Below, one piece after another: positions 31,085 through 40,786 of a stretch of DNA of 64,000 nt. The stretch spans positions 1,860,001-1,924,000 of the forward strand of contig NZ_CP162412.1 of NCBI RefSeq assembly GCF_040931995.1. Direction: 5' to 3'. The DNA comes from Pelagovum sp. HNIBRBA483 (GTDB lineage: Bacteria; Pseudomonadota; Alphaproteobacteria; Rhodobacterales; Rhodobacteraceae). How positions within the stretch are numbered: position 1 is the stretch's first letter; each line of letters starts with the position of its first letter. The position numbers and the translations under genes are program-made. The notes beneath the pieces were generated by a model. The model saw only the letters and a program-made list of their open reading frames with translations, was not told where the DNA came from and did not search any database.

Positions 31085-31198
31085 TTCTGTGTCTCCAAAC
31101 AAAAGCACCAAAATCCCGATAGCCTCTTGGACTTGATGCATTTCTGTCAATCGCCTAAACCGGAACGAAATATCGCCAACACGGCAAAGGGGACATCA

Positions 31199-32002
31199 AT
31201 GTCAGCAGGTCTGATGCACGGAAAACGTGGCCTAATAATGGGGCTAGCGAATGACAAGTCAATCGCATGGGGTATTGCGAAAGCCTGCGCAGATGCTGGT
31301 GCTGAACTTGCGTTCTCCTATCAAGGCGAAGCGTTGAAGAAACGTGTGGAACCTCTGGCCAGCAGCGTTGGTTCTGATCTCGTGCTGCCATGTGATGTGG
31401 CTGACATGGAAAGCATCGACGCCCTCTTCGAAGGGCTGGAAAAAGTCTGGGGGCGTCTAGATTTCGTCGTCCATGCTATTGGGTTTTCGGATAAGAATGA
31501 GCTTCGCGGCCGTTACGTCGACACCAGTCGCCAGAACTTTCTCACTTCGATGGACATTTCCGTCTATTCATTTACCGCCGTTGTAAAGCGGGCAGAGCGG
31601 CTTATGACAGACGGAGGGTCTTGCGTAACACTGACTTACTACGGCGCCGAACGGGTCATGCCTCATTACAATGTGATGGGGGTCGCAAAAGCTGCTTTAG
31701 AAGCATCTGTCCGGTATTTAGCAGAAGATCTCGGAAAGGATGGTATTCGCGTGAACGCCATTTCGGCGGGGCCGATCAAAACTTTGGCTGCATCCGGAAT
31801 CGGGGATTTCCGCTATATCCTCAAATGGAACGAGTATAATTCGCCCCTTCGAAAGAACGTTTCAATTGAGGAGGTGGGGAAATCCGCACTCTATCTGCTC
31901 TCGGATCTCTCATCCGGCGTTACTGGCGAAACCCATCACGTCGACGCAGGCTATCACGTCGTCGGGATGAAGGCCGTCGATGCGCCTGACATGAACAAGT
32001 AG
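31199..32002 (+). CDS. fabI: Enoyl-[acyl-carrier-protein] reductase (NADH) FabI
   Basis: A 267-residue SDR-fold enzyme reducing enoyl-ACP in each fatty acid elongation cycle. It has GKRGLIMGLANDKSIAWGIA at the cofactor site, the Tyr-x6-Lys catalytic pair in the segment YNVMGVAKAALEASVRYLA, and the C-terminal SSGVTGETHHVDAGYHVVGM. AAGGGGA precedes the ATG at 31199, so the in-frame upstream ATG at 31127 is not used. A LysE gene follows 7 bases later. Confidence 0.97.
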   Translation: MSAGLMHGKRGLIMGLANDKSIAWGIAKACADAGAELAFSYQGEALKKRVEPLASSVGSDLVLPCDVADMESIDALFEGLEKVWGRLDFVVHAIGFSDKNELRGRYVDTSRQNFLTSMDISVYSFTAVVKRAERLMTDGGSCVTLTYYGAERVMPHYNVMGVAKAALEASVRYLAEDLGKDGIRVNAISAGPIKTLAASGIGDFRYILKWNEYNSPLRKNVSIEEVGKSALYLLSDLSSGVTGETHHVDAGYHVVGMKAVDAPDMNK

Positions 32003-32009
32003 TTCTCTG

Positions 32010-32624
32010 GTGTCGCTCGCAGCGTTCTGGGCAATCGTACTCATCCATCTGGCGGCTGCAATAAGCCCCGGGCCATCTTTTGTTGTCTCCGCTCGCTCCG
32101 CGGCGACACAAGGTTTCCAATACGGTGTCGCCCTCGCTGTAGGGTTCGGTTTGGGCGCGCTGCTCTGGGCCACGGTCGCGTTAGCAGGCATTTCACTTAT
32201 TTTTGAATTGGTCCCTGGGATTCACCACGCTTTGAAAATCACTGGTGCCGGATTTCTTTTCTATCTGGCCATTCGCATGTGGTTTTCGGCGACCGAACCA
32301 GTCGAAATGCAGAGAATCTCACGCGCGAGCAGAACGAAATTTGAAGCATTCCGGCTAGGATTTTGGGTCTTTGCGACAAACCCAAAACCGGCGGTTTTCT
32401 TTGGAGCAGTGTTTGCGGGCCTCGTTCCGACCGACGCACCATTACCTTGGCTGGCGGCGATTGTCTCGGCTGTATTCATCAATGAAACAGGATGGTATAT
32501 CATTGTTGCACGGGTCTTCTCGCTCCCCCGCGCTCAACGGATTTACCTAAAAATGAAAACAACATTTGACCGAGTGTTTGCGGGTGTCCTCGCGATATTG
32601 AGCATTCGGCTCGTATCTAGCTAG
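32010..32624 (+). CDS. LysE/RhtB-family amino acid exporter
   Basis: A 204-residue inner-membrane protein with about six hydrophobic helices and the family's ISPGPSFVVSARSAATQG near residue 18 and GFWVFATNPKPAVFFGAVF in the middle. It uses a GTG start 7 bases after fabI. Exported substrate unknown (amino acids or homoserine lactones in known members). Confidence 0.9.
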   Translation: MSLAAFWAIVLIHLAAAISPGPSFVVSARSAATQGFQYGVALAVGFGLGALLWATVALAGISLIFELVPGIHHALKITGAGFLFYLAIRMWFSATEPVEMQRISRASRTKFEAFRLGFWVFATNPKPAVFFGAVFAGLVPTDAPLPWLAAIVSAVFINETGWYIIVARVFSLPRAQRIYLKMKTTFDRVFAGVLAILSIRLVSS

Positions 32625-32636
32625 CTGGAGGTTTCA

Positions 32637-33140
32637 ATGGCTGACCGTCTCCCTCATGAAAAGGGCTTTCATGTAAGTTGGGATCAAATTCATAGAGACA
32701 GCCGTGCGCTTGCTTGGCGTCTTGATGGACGAGGCCCGAACAACGGTGAATGGAAGGCCGTTGTGGCAATCACCCGTGGTGGTATGGCACCGGCGATGAT
32801 CGTCAGCCGAGAACTGGGAATTCGAACCGTTGATACGATCAGCGTAAAAAGTTACGACTACCAGAACCAGACAAAGGCCGAGGTACTGAAATCACCTGAC
32901 AAAGACATGATGGGTGATGGCGAAGGTATCCTGATTGTCGATGACCTTGTGGATACCGGCAAGACGTTGGAGCTTGTCCGCCAACTTTATCCCAAAGCTC
33001 ACTTTGCGACCGTCTATGCAAAACCCAAGGGTGAACCGATGGTTGATACATTCATTACGGGCGTAAGTCAGGACACATGGATCTTCTTCCCTTGGGATAT
33101 GGCCTTACAATACGTTGAGCCATATCGCGGCAACGACTGA
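32637..33140 (+). CDS. gpt: Xanthine(-guanine) phosphoribosyltransferase
   Basis: A 167-residue purine salvage enzyme converting xanthine or guanine and PRPP to the nucleotide. The PRPP-binding motif is [16 protein letters not shown] (about 97-112), and [20 protein letters not shown] is typical of Gpt. GGAGG precedes the ATG. It follows the LysE gene by 12 bases. Confidence 0.95.
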   Translation: MADRLPHEKGFHVSWDQIHRDSRALAWRLDGRGPNNGEWKAVVAITRGGMAPAMIVSRELGIRTVDTISVKSYDYQNQTKAEVLKSPDKDMMGDGEGILIVDDLVDTGKTLELVRQLYPKAHFATVYAKPKGEPMVDTFITGVSQDTWIFFPWDMALQYVEPYRGND

Positions 33141-33309
33141 CCAATAATACTCGCGACAACTTCGGTAGCACAGAGATTTTCTGATTTTCTCGTAGCCTTT
33201 TCGGGGCTGCAAAACACCGTTGCGGCGCTTGCGATTAACGTCGGGGCCGCATATTCAAGTGCTGCGGTGATGTAGGCCGATCAACATTAAGAAAGAGCAA
33301 GGCATCAAG

Positions 33310-35151
33310 ATGGCAAAGAAGACAGGCGGAAAGATTTTTCTTTGGATCATAATGGGATTGCTCTTCTTCGGTTTGGTTGGCTTCGGCGCAACGGGACTGA
33401 CAGGAAATGTCAGATCGGTCGGAACCGTTGCCGGCCAAGAAATCTCCATAAATCGTTATGCACGCGAACTTTCTAGCCAACTTCGCGCATTTGAGGCCCA
33501 AGCCGGTAGCTCGATTAGCTTCGTCCAAGCGCAACAGTTTGGTTTGGACAGGCTTGTCTTGGATCAGCTGATACTTGAGCGCGTACTGGATGACCAAAAC
33601 AACAAGTTCGGCCTCTCCGTCGGGGATCAAAATGTTCGCGATCAGATCCTCACCATCGCTGGCTTCCAAGACCTGAGCGGGAACTTCAGTCGCGAAACTT
33701 ATCGTGATGCCTTAGACCGCATGGGTGAGAGCGAAGAAAGCTTCGAAACCTCGCTGAGGGATGAAATCTCACGGACAATTCTTCAGGCAGCCTTGCTGGC
33801 GAACGTACCCACGTCGGAAACCTATCGCTCACTGTTGATCGAATTTGCGGGGGAACGCAGAACTGTCACTTGGGCCGAACTAGATGCGGGCTCTTTGGAT
33901 GAGCCCCCTGCCCAACCTAGCGGAACGGATCTGCAGACCTTCTATGATGAGAACCCTGATCAGTTTATGGCCCCAGAGGCGCGCGAAATAACTTACGCGA
34001 TTCTAACGCCTGATATGCTGCAGAGCAGTCTTGATGTCGACGCTCAAAGCGTCGCAGCGCTCTATCAGGAACGGTTTGACGAATTTAACCAACCAGAAAA
34101 AAGAATTGTCGAACGGCTAGTCTTTTTCGATATGGAAGAGGCAAACACCGCTTTTGAGCGTTTGACTTCTGATGATCTCACTTTCGAAGAACTTGTCATG
34201 GAGAGAGGCCTCTCACTGTCAGACATTGACCTAGGGGATATTACTCAGGGTGATCTTGGCGCTGCAGGAGAAGTTGTATTTGCCACCGACCTTCAGGGCA
34301 TTACTCCACCGATCGAAACTGACCTCGGCAGCGCCATATTCAGAGTCAATGCAATCATCGACGCCCAGAGTCAGTCTCTTGAGGAAGTCGCAGAACAATT
34401 AGAAAGCGAGATAGCCATGTCGCGCGCGGTGCGGCTTATCGATCAAGAGCGAGAAGCAATCTTGGACCTCCTCGCTGGTGGTGCAAAACTTGAAGATATC
34501 TCCGAGCGCACTCCGATGGAAATCGGGACACTCGTGTGGAGCGAAGGAAGCACCGACGGTCCTGCAAAATATGATAGTTTCCGCACCGTTGCCGAAACGA
34601 CCGAACCTGGTGATTACCCCGACATCGAAGACCTGTCAGATGGCGGAATTTTTCTTCTGAGAGTAGATCAGGTGATTGCGCCCAAAATGAAAAATTTTGA
34701 CGAGATTCAAGAAGAAATATCGGAGAAATGGGTCGTAGCGGAATTGCAAAGTGCCATCGCCAAGAAGGCGTCGGAACTGGTAGAACAAATACTGCCTCTC
34801 TCCAACTTCGAAAGCTTCGGTCTGAATGCAAACCAAGAAGCCGATCTCACAAGACGAAGCTTTGTTCCCGGAACACCCCCTGAGTTTGTCACTGAGGTAT
34901 TCGCCGCTGAATTAGGTGAAGCATTTGTCATCAACGCTGGCGACAGTCACATAATTGTACGGGTCGACGGGGTTGCTGCTCCGGACCTTGAAGACCCAGA
35001 CGTACAGACATTGGCCCGCACTTTGGCAGACCGACAAGCGAATTCGGTTGCGCAAGATCTTTTCGAGCGCACGACCTCCGCGCTTAGAAGAGAGGCTGAT
35101 ATCCGAATTGATGAAGCCGCTGTTCGTGCCGTTCACGCCAATTTCCAGTAG
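33310..35151 (+). CDS. PpiD/SurA-like periplasmic peptidyl-prolyl isomerase
   Basis: A 613-residue membrane-anchored chaperone. One N-terminal transmembrane helix (about 9-29, IFLWIIMGLLFFGLVGFG) is followed by a SurA-N-like domain (VAGQEISINRYARELSSQLR), a central parvulin-like region near 265-365, and a C-terminal domain. It helps fold outer-membrane and exported proteins. It ends 7 bases before trpE. The parvulin region is divergent and isomerase activity is uncertain. Confidence 0.88.
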   Translation: MAKKTGGKIFLWIIMGLLFFGLVGFGATGLTGNVRSVGTVAGQEISINRYARELSSQLRAFEAQAGSSISFVQAQQFGLDRLVLDQLILERVLDDQNNKFGLSVGDQNVRDQILTIAGFQDLSGNFSRETYRDALDRMGESEESFETSLRDEISRTILQAALLANVPTSETYRSLLIEFAGERRTVTWAELDAGSLDEPPAQPSGTDLQTFYDENPDQFMAPEAREITYAILTPDMLQSSLDVDAQSVAALYQERFDEFNQPEKRIVERLVFFDMEEANTAFERLTSDDLTFEELVMERGLSLSDIDLGDITQGDLGAAGEVVFATDLQGITPPIETDLGSAIFRVNAIIDAQSQSLEEVAEQLESEIAMSRAVRLIDQEREAILDLLAGGAKLEDISERTPMEIGTLVWSEGSTDGPAKYDSFRTVAETTEPGDYPDIEDLSDGGIFLLRVDQVIAPKMKNFDEIQEEISEKWVVAELQSAIAKKASELVEQILPLSNFESFGLNANQEADLTRRSFVPGTPPEFVTEVFAAELGEAFVINAGDSHIIVRVDGVAAPDLEDPDVQTLARTLADRQANSVAQDLFERTTSALRREADIRIDEAAVRAVHANFQ

Positions 35152-35158
35152 GTCGCCA

Positions 35159-36673
35159 ATGTCACTTCAGCCATCATTTGACGAATTCGCCACTGCCTAC
35201 TCTGGGGGCCAAAATCAGGTCGTATTCACGCGCCTTGCGGCAGATTTGGACACGCCGGTCTCGATCATGTTGAAGCTTTCTGCCGCTGGACAGAATGCTT
35301 TCATGCTCGAAAGTGTAACAGGGGGAGAAGTGCGCGGCCGATATTCAATCATCGGGACGAACCCTGATTTAATATGGCGGTGCAATGGGACAACTTCTGA
35401 GATTAATCGTAATGCACAGAAAGATTTGGAAGACTTCCTAGCCGAAGACGACCATCCTCTGGAAGCATTCAGAAAATTGCTTGCCGAATGCAGCATGACG
35501 CTACCCGACGACCTCCCAGCAGCGTCTGCCGGTCTTTTTGGATATCTCGGATACGACACTATTCGCTTGGTAGAAAATATCCCCAGTGCAAATCCTGACC
35601 CTATCGGAGTTCCAGACGGAATATTTCTTCGCCCTTCGATCATCGCAGTAGTCGATGGCGTAAAGGGTGACGTAATCGTTGTGGCACCCGTCTGGGCGAG
35701 CCAAGAGGCTGATGCCGACATCGCATATGAGGAAGCATGCCAAAGAGTGAAAGAGGCGCAAAAATCACTTGAGAAACCGCTTCCTTCCTCCGGCCGCGAA
35801 CTGAAGAAAACGAGCGACAGTTCGCTCACCACTTCGAATTTTGCGAAAGACGAATACATCGCCGCAGTCGAACGTGCGAAAGACTATATTCGAGCAGGAG
35901 ATATATTTCAGGTCGTGCCCGCACAAAGGTGGACACAAGACTTTCAATCCCCACCCTTCTCGCTTTACCGGTCACTCAGACGAACCAATCCGTCACCCTT
36001 TATGTTCTATTTCAATTTTGGTGACTTTCAGGTTATCGGCGCCAGCCCCGAGATTCTGGTACGGGTTTTCGGAGACGAGATAACCATTCGCCCAATTGCC
36101 GGCACCCGCCCCCGTGGAAAGACCCCACAAGAAGACCTCGAAAACGAGCGAGAATTACTTGCTGACAATAAAGAACTCGCGGAACACCTCATGCTTCTGG
36201 ATCTGGGCCGGAATGATGTCGGCCGGGTAGCGGAGATTGGGACAGTCAAGCCGACCGAAGAATTTGTAATCGAACGATACAGCCATGTAATGCATATCGT
36301 CTCAAACGTCGTCGGCAAGCTTGCTCCAGAGCACGATGCTCTCTCAGCGTTTTTTGCGGGAATGCCTGCTGGTACAGTCTCCGGAGCACCGAAAGTGCGC
36401 GCGATGGAAATAATAGACGAGCTCGAGCCGGAGAAGCGCGGCGTTTATGGAGGCGGTGTCGGTTATTTCTCTGCAAACGGCGATATGGATATGTGTATCG
36501 CCCTTCGCACCGCTGTTCTAAAAGATGGCAATCTGTACATCCAAGCTGGTGGGGGCGTTGTTTTCGACAGTGATCCCGAAGCAGAATTTATGGAAACAGT
36601 TCACAAGTCCAATGCGATCAGACGCGCTGCGGAAGAAGCTTCAATGTTCGACGATGGTTTGACACAGAACTAG
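35159..36673 (+). CDS. trpE: Anthranilate synthase component I
   Basis: A 504-residue chorismate-using enzyme catalysing the first tryptophan step with TrpG. The catalytic domain shows FYFNFGDFQVIGASPE, IRPIAGTRPRG, LLDLGRNDVGRV, ERYSHVMHIVSNV and FFAGMPAGTVSGAPKVRAME. The N-terminal LESVTGGEVRGRYS matches the tryptophan feedback site region. ATG at 35159, seven bases after ppiD. trpG/D/C do not follow; the next gene is queC on the other strand, and no leader-peptide attenuator is evident. Confidence 0.96.
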   Translation: MSLQPSFDEFATAYSGGQNQVVFTRLAADLDTPVSIMLKLSAAGQNAFMLESVTGGEVRGRYSIIGTNPDLIWRCNGTTSEINRNAQKDLEDFLAEDDHPLEAFRKLLAECSMTLPDDLPAASAGLFGYLGYDTIRLVENIPSANPDPIGVPDGIFLRPSIIAVVDGVKGDVIVVAPVWASQEADADIAYEEACQRVKEAQKSLEKPLPSSGRELKKTSDSSLTTSNFAKDEYIAAVERAKDYIRAGDIFQVVPAQRWTQDFQSPPFSLYRSLRRTNPSPFMFYFNFGDFQVIGASPEILVRVFGDEITIRPIAGTRPRGKTPQEDLENERELLADNKELAEHLMLLDLGRNDVGRVAEIGTVKPTEEFVIERYSHVMHIVSNVVGKLAPEHDALSAFFAGMPAGTVSGAPKVRAMEIIDELEPEKRGVYGGGVGYFSANGDMDMCIALRTAVLKDGNLYIQAGGGVVFDSDPEAEFMETVHKSNAIRRAAEEASMFDDGLTQN

Positions 36674-36715
36674 TCGGTACGCTCAGCGCTCTCTTTGGAA
36701 ACTGAACGCCAGAAG

Positions 36716-37375
36716 TCAGGTCAGATATTCGGTTGGATCGACGACCTGTGCGATATGGAAGGCTTCCCGTCGCTCAATGCAGGTTCCGCACCGGCCGCAA
36801 TGCCTTTCTAGCCCTTTGTAGCAAGACCAAGTGCGATCGAAGGGAACCCCAAATTGGTGTCCTTGCAAGACAATATCCGCCTTACTTTGCTCAGCAAATG
36901 GAGCATACAGCTTTACCGAGGAACACTCTCCTAACGCCTCATTCTGCATCATCTGAAAACTTGACAAAAACGCGGGGCGGCAGTCTGGGTAGATGAAATG
37001 GTCACCGCCGTGCACGGCAATAGCGACGGCATCAAGCCCTCGCGCCGATGCAGCGCCAAAGGCTACTGTCAGCATGATCGCGTTGCGATTAGGTACTACG
37101 GTTGCCTGCATGTTGTCTTGTTCATAACGGCCGTCAGGTACCTCCAAATCGCCGGTCAGGGCGGACCCCGACAGCAGCGCCCCCAAACCGTTGAAATCAA
37201 CACGATCAAACGAGCACCCGAGTCGATCTGCCGTAGCAGCCGCGAATTCCAGTTCTTTGCTATGCCTTTGTCCGTAATCGAACGAAATAATCCCCGAAAG
37301 TTCGAAGTTTTCAGCAATGAGGTGCGCCAGACAAACGGAGTCCAAACCACCAGAACATACGACCAAAGTTTTCAT
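36716..37375 (-). CDS. queC: 7-cyano-7-deazaguanine synthase QueC
   Basis: A 219-residue PP-loop enzyme making preQ0 from carboxydeazaguanine and ammonia for queuosine tRNA modification. SGGLDS at 8-13 is the ATP loop; the C-terminal zinc cysteines are CYKGLERHCGRCGTC. ATG at 37375 follows a GGGGG run. The gene is alone; queD, queE and folE are not in the window. Confidence 0.96.
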   Translation of the reverse strand: MKTLVVCSGGLDSVCLAHLIAENFELSGIISFDYGQRHSKELEFAAATADRLGCSFDRVDFNGLGALLSGSALTGDLEVPDGRYEQDNMQATVVPNRNAIMLTVAFGAASARGLDAVAIAVHGGDHFIYPDCRPAFLSSFQMMQNEALGECSSVKLYAPFAEQSKADIVLQGHQFGVPFDRTWSCYKGLERHCGRCGTCIERREAFHIAQVVDPTEYLT

Positions 37376-37394
37376 CGGTGCCCCCAAAATAAAG

Positions 37395-37418
37395 AGGCGC
37401 AAGCAAATGCTTGCGCCT
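37395..37418 (-). terminator. Terminator after bioY
   Basis: A perfect ten-base stem, AGGCGCAAGC/GCTTGCGCCT, with a four-base loop, followed on the minus strand by a T-rich CTTTATTTT. It separates bioY from queC. Confidence 0.85.
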
Positions 37419-37441
37419 TCAATATAATTATATCTTTCTAG

Positions 37442-38047
37442 TTAGCCTCTGGCGTGGCCTACCAACTTCCAAATGCCGGGGATAAGAAGTGCGGCTAGCC
37501 CAATTTTCAACGCGTCGCCGATCAAGAAAGGAGTGAGACCCCAAGACAAGATCTGACCAAAAGACGCCTCGCTGTACAAAACCGCAAGCCATGCAAGGCC
37601 AGGGAGGTAAATGAGGGCATTAGCACCAACTAGGCTCAACGCGGTGCCCGAGAAAGTACGGTCCCAGCCATTTCTAGCCGCCATACCCAGTGCAACTGTC
37701 GCTAGGGCATAACCGACCAAATAGCCACCTGTGCCTCCCATCATGTATGCAAGGCCACTGGCCTCTGCCGATGAACTTGCAAAAACGTCAAAACCAAGAG
37801 CGCCCACCAAAAGGTATGCCGCCACCGTTACAAGCCCAAGGCGAGGCCCGTAAGCGACCCCAAGCGTTAAAACCGCGAAAGTTCCCATCGTGATCGGTAC
37901 AGGCCACATCGGCACCTTGATTTTGGCCGCAATCGCGAGCGCCAGAATACCCACAACGATCAAAGCTACTTGTTTGACGCGAAGTCCAACACCTTGAGAC
38001 GGGCCTAAAACATCGATGAGGACTTTTTCGTTAAGTGCGAGGGTCAT
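37442..38047 (-). CDS. bioY: Biotin transporter substrate-binding membrane component BioY
   Basis: A 201-residue polytopic membrane protein with about six helices, the S-component of biotin ECF transport. Family motifs include KVPMWPVPITMGTFAVLTLGVAYG as positions 44-67 and GALGFDVFA then GGTGGYLVGY. ATG at 38047 follows AGGGAGCG. No bioM/bioN energising genes are adjacent, so it may work alone or with components elsewhere. No BioR-type palindrome was found upstream. Confidence 0.93.
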   Translation of the reverse strand: MTLALNEKVLIDVLGPSQGVGLRVKQVALIVVGILALAIAAKIKVPMWPVPITMGTFAVLTLGVAYGPRLGLVTVAAYLLVGALGFDVFASSSAEASGLAYMMGGTGGYLVGYALATVALGMAARNGWDRTFSGTALSLVGANALIYLPGLAWLAVLYSEASFGQILSWGLTPFLIGDALKIGLAALLIPGIWKLVGHARG

Positions 38048-38120
38048 TGGACGCTCCCTTTCTGATATGTTTCCGTTTTCTTGCCTCACAAACATCGCGG
38101 AGGCAAGTCTGGTTGCGCAA

Positions 38121-38663
38121 TCAACTATGCGCGTCGAATACGGAAATCGACCGATAATCCTTTCGTGGACCTTTGACCTCCCATGTCATTGTCCATTTCC
38201 TCCATTTACGAAAGTCATATTTGACGTCATAGACATCAGGCCCACAGAGATGCCTCGCCCCCCAACTCTCGGAGCTCGGGTGAAAAGAATGAAATGGCGA
38301 ACCGTCGGAATAGGAGACAAAAACTTCTCCTTCAACAAAGCTCCAGCGATATTCACGAGTCGCGGTGATTGACTTCTGATCGGGTATGAAAAGCTCGCCA
38401 GTTTCGACGTAACCCAATGTATTGAACCCTTGGTCAGTGAAGCGAGCAAGACCAGTGAAGCGTACCTCATGATTAAGCATCCTGTCGTGTATCCGGCGCT
38501 CAATGCGCCAGTCGCCGACAAAGTCATGTTGTCCAAAGAGGTGCACGAGTTCGCTCTTAATCGCAGAAAAGCCTTCGACCGAGATCTCTATATCAACGGA
38601 AAATCCGGCACAACGCTTGTCCCTTTTTTTTCTGCCGCGTATAGCCAAGCTAAGCCAAGCCAT
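38121..38663 (-). CDS. DUF6314 family protein
   Basis: A 180-residue protein of unknown function. The domain starts around FVGDWRIERRIHDR and includes TREYRWSFVEGEVFVSY and the C-terminal KKWTM-like TWEVKGPRKDYRSISVF; such proteins have lipocalin-like beta character. The start is unsure: the first 45 residues are basic and may not be translated, but no better start with a ribosome site was found. Divergent from purB by 26 bases. Confidence 0.75.
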   Translation of the reverse strand: MAWLSLAIRGRKKRDKRCAGFSVDIEISVEGFSAIKSELVHLFGQHDFVGDWRIERRIHDRMLNHEVRFTGLARFTDQGFNTLGYVETGELFIPDQKSITATREYRWSFVEGEVFVSYSDGSPFHSFHPSSESWGARHLCGPDVYDVKYDFRKWRKWTMTWEVKGPRKDYRSISVFDAHS

Positions 38664-38689
38664 ACCACTCGAAAAAAGAAAGTATTCTG

Positions 38690-39994
38690 ATGATACCGCG
38701 CTACGCTCGCTCTGAAATGACGCAAATCTGGGAACCCGCTACGAAGTTCAGAATATGGTACGAGATCGAAGCACATGCCTGCGATGCACAGGCTCAGCTA
38801 GGAGTGATCCCTGAAGCAAACGCAAAAGCTGTATGGACTGCTCAGAGTACAACTTTCGACGTTGAGCGGATTGATGAAATCGAAGCTGTTACCAAACACG
38901 ATGTGATCGCATTCCTTACCCATCTGGCAGAAATCATTGGCAACGAAGAAGCCCGCTTTGTCCACCAAGGGATGACATCGTCAGATGTTCTGGATACGAC
39001 GCTCAACATTCAGTTGGTCCGTGCAGCCGATATACTGCTCGCCGATATGGACCGGCTCCTTGCTGCGCTGAAGAAGCGCGCGTTCGAACACAAGGAAACC
39101 GTGCGTATCGGACGCTCGCATGGAATTCACGCCGAACCAACAACGATGGGGCTCACATTCGCGCGCTTCTACGCTGAGATGGATCGAAATAAAGCCCGTC
39201 TCCAAAATGCGCGGAAGGAAGTCGCTACTGGTGCCATCTCAGGGGCGGTTGGCACTTTCGCCAATATTGATCCATTCGTAGAAGAGCACGTCTGTCGTAA
39301 ACTAGGGCTGGAACCGGAACCAATTTCCACACAGGTTATTCCGCGCGACAGACATGCGATGTTTTTCGCAACACTCGGCGTGATTGCGTCATCAATTGAG
39401 AATGTCGCAATCGAAATCCGCCATATGCAACGAACTGAAGTACTTGAGGCCGAGGAGTTCTTCTCCAAAGGGCAAAAAGGTTCTTCAGCGATGCCGCATA
39501 AGAGAAACCCAGTTCTGACCGAAAACCTCACGGGCCTCTCCCGGCTCGTGCGGATGACAGTCATACCAGCCATGGAAAATGTAGCTCTCTGGCATGAGAG
39601 AGATATCTCGCATTCGTCCGTCGAAAGGGGCATAGCGCCGGACGCGACTGTGACGTTGGATTTTGCGCTCAACCGTTTGGCAGGAGTCGTTGAAAACTTG
39701 GTAATTTACCCAGAAACGATGCTGGCCAACATGAACAAATTCAAAGGTCTTGTGATGTCACAGCGCGTTCTGCTCGCTCTCACTCAGGCGGGCGTCAGCC
39801 GTGAAGATGCCTATCGTCTTGTACAAAGAAACGCGATGAAGGTGTGGGAAGAAGGGGCGGATTTTCGCGAACAATTACTTGCCGATCCTGACGTCACCCA
39901 AGCTCTGAGCGCCGAAGAAATCAACGAAAAGTTTGATCTTGGTTACCATACCAAACACGTCGAGACGATATTTTCGAGAGTGTTCGGAGCATAA
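38690..39994 (+). CDS. purB: Adenylosuccinate lyase
   Basis: A 434-residue fumarase-superfamily lyase acting twice in purine synthesis (SAICAR cleavage and adenylosuccinate to AMP). Seen are HQGMTSSDVLDT, GRSHGIHAEPTTMG with a catalytic His, and the flexible signature loop GQKGSSAMPHKRNP. Length and motifs are normal. Confidence 0.98.
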   Translation: MIPRYARSEMTQIWEPATKFRIWYEIEAHACDAQAQLGVIPEANAKAVWTAQSTTFDVERIDEIEAVTKHDVIAFLTHLAEIIGNEEARFVHQGMTSSDVLDTTLNIQLVRAADILLADMDRLLAALKKRAFEHKETVRIGRSHGIHAEPTTMGLTFARFYAEMDRNKARLQNARKEVATGAISGAVGTFANIDPFVEEHVCRKLGLEPEPISTQVIPRDRHAMFFATLGVIASSIENVAIEIRHMQRTEVLEAEEFFSKGQKGSSAMPHKRNPVLTENLTGLSRLVRMTVIPAMENVALWHERDISHSSVERGIAPDATVTLDFALNRLAGVVENLVIYPETMLANMNKFKGLVMSQRVLLALTQAGVSREDAYRLVQRNAMKVWEEGADFREQLLADPDVTQALSAEEINEKFDLGYHTKHVETIFSRVFGA

Positions 39995-40007
39995 CACTCC
40001 GATCAAA

Positions 40008-40040
40008 AGCCGAGCAAAGAGCCAAATTCTTTACTCGGCT
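40008..40040. terminator. Terminator between purB and the luxR-type gene
   Basis: Stem AGCCGAG/CTCGGCT extended, after a C-A mismatch, by AAAGA/TCTTT, with a seven-base loop. On the minus strand it is followed by CTTTTGAT. It overlaps the stop codon of the LuxR-type gene. Confidence 0.75.
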
Positions 40041-40650
40041 AGATTAATCCATAATTCTCAGCCAAGGAGGCAGCCTGAACACTGGTTGTTGCGCCGAGCT
40101 TTCCCTTAGCATTCTTGAGGCGTTGTTTTACAGCACCTTCGGAAATCTCCAATTCGAAAGCAATTTGCTTCAGACGCAACCCGTCACGCAACATCCGCAC
40201 GGCCTCCAACTCGGCACAGGTCAAATTCTGTGGGGGGGCCATCTGATCGTGTAGTTGGCTCACGCCCTCAAACAGAAGTGCCAATTCATCGCGCGTAAAC
40301 TCCCTGTCGGGTCTTGAAAACATTCCAAAAGACCTTTGGGCACTATTACCTCCATCCGCGACGGAGACAGCAGCTCCAAAGCGCATTCCAAATAGTGCAG
40401 CTTGATCAATGACGTTGTTCTCGTCATCGACGCTATCTATCTCTGACCACCTTATCGTGCCGGTATTCGCATAATTCCAACGCAAGACGGGATCAGTCAG
40501 CACGAAACGGTTCGTCATATAGTGCTGCACCCACTGCTCCGGGAGCTTGTTCACGTCTTCCAAGGGGAAAGCAAACCCGACCCGTAGAGCAATGTGATAC
40601 CCTGCTGGCGCCAGCAGATGAAACCGTTTTGATGCAGTCGCCGTAATCAT
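40039..40650 (-). CDS. LuxR-family regulator with autoinducer-binding domain (solo)
   Basis: A 203-residue quorum-sensing-type transcription factor. Residues 1-140 are an acyl-homoserine-lactone-binding domain retaining the TraR-like pattern Trp40, Tyr44, Asp53-Pro54, Trp68 at exactly TraR's spacing. Residues 143-200 are a LuxR helix-turn-helix (LTCAELEAVRML, LKQIAFELEISEGAVKQRLK). No luxI synthase is in the window, so it is a solo receptor. A divergent relative without the DNA-binding domain starts 136 bases away. Confidence 0.92.
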   Translation of the reverse strand: MITATASKRFHLLAPAGYHIALRVGFAFPLEDVNKLPEQWVQHYMTNRFVLTDPVLRWNYANTGTIRWSEIDSVDDENNVIDQAALFGMRFGAAVSVADGGNSAQRSFGMFSRPDREFTRDELALLFEGVSQLHDQMAPPQNLTCAELEAVRMLRDGLRLKQIAFELEISEGAVKQRLKNAKGKLGATTSVQAASLAENYGLI

Positions 40651-40786
40651 GAAACCTGTTCGCTGTCTTTCGCCCTATGCGATCCTGACCTAACCTAAAG
40701 ACAACACTAAGTCGAAAAAAGCCTTATTGTAAAACATTAGTAAATTTGACTAGCTTCTCAACCTGCGAGGGAGTTTGACGGAGCTT

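Noticed and set aside
35100-35160. Tryptophan attenuator before trpE
   Set aside because: trpE starts 7 bases after the preceding gene, leaving no room for a leader peptide and terminator.
40651-40786. lux-box-type operator between the divergent LuxR-type genes
   Set aside because: No inverted repeat of convincing length and symmetry was found by eye in the 136-base gap.
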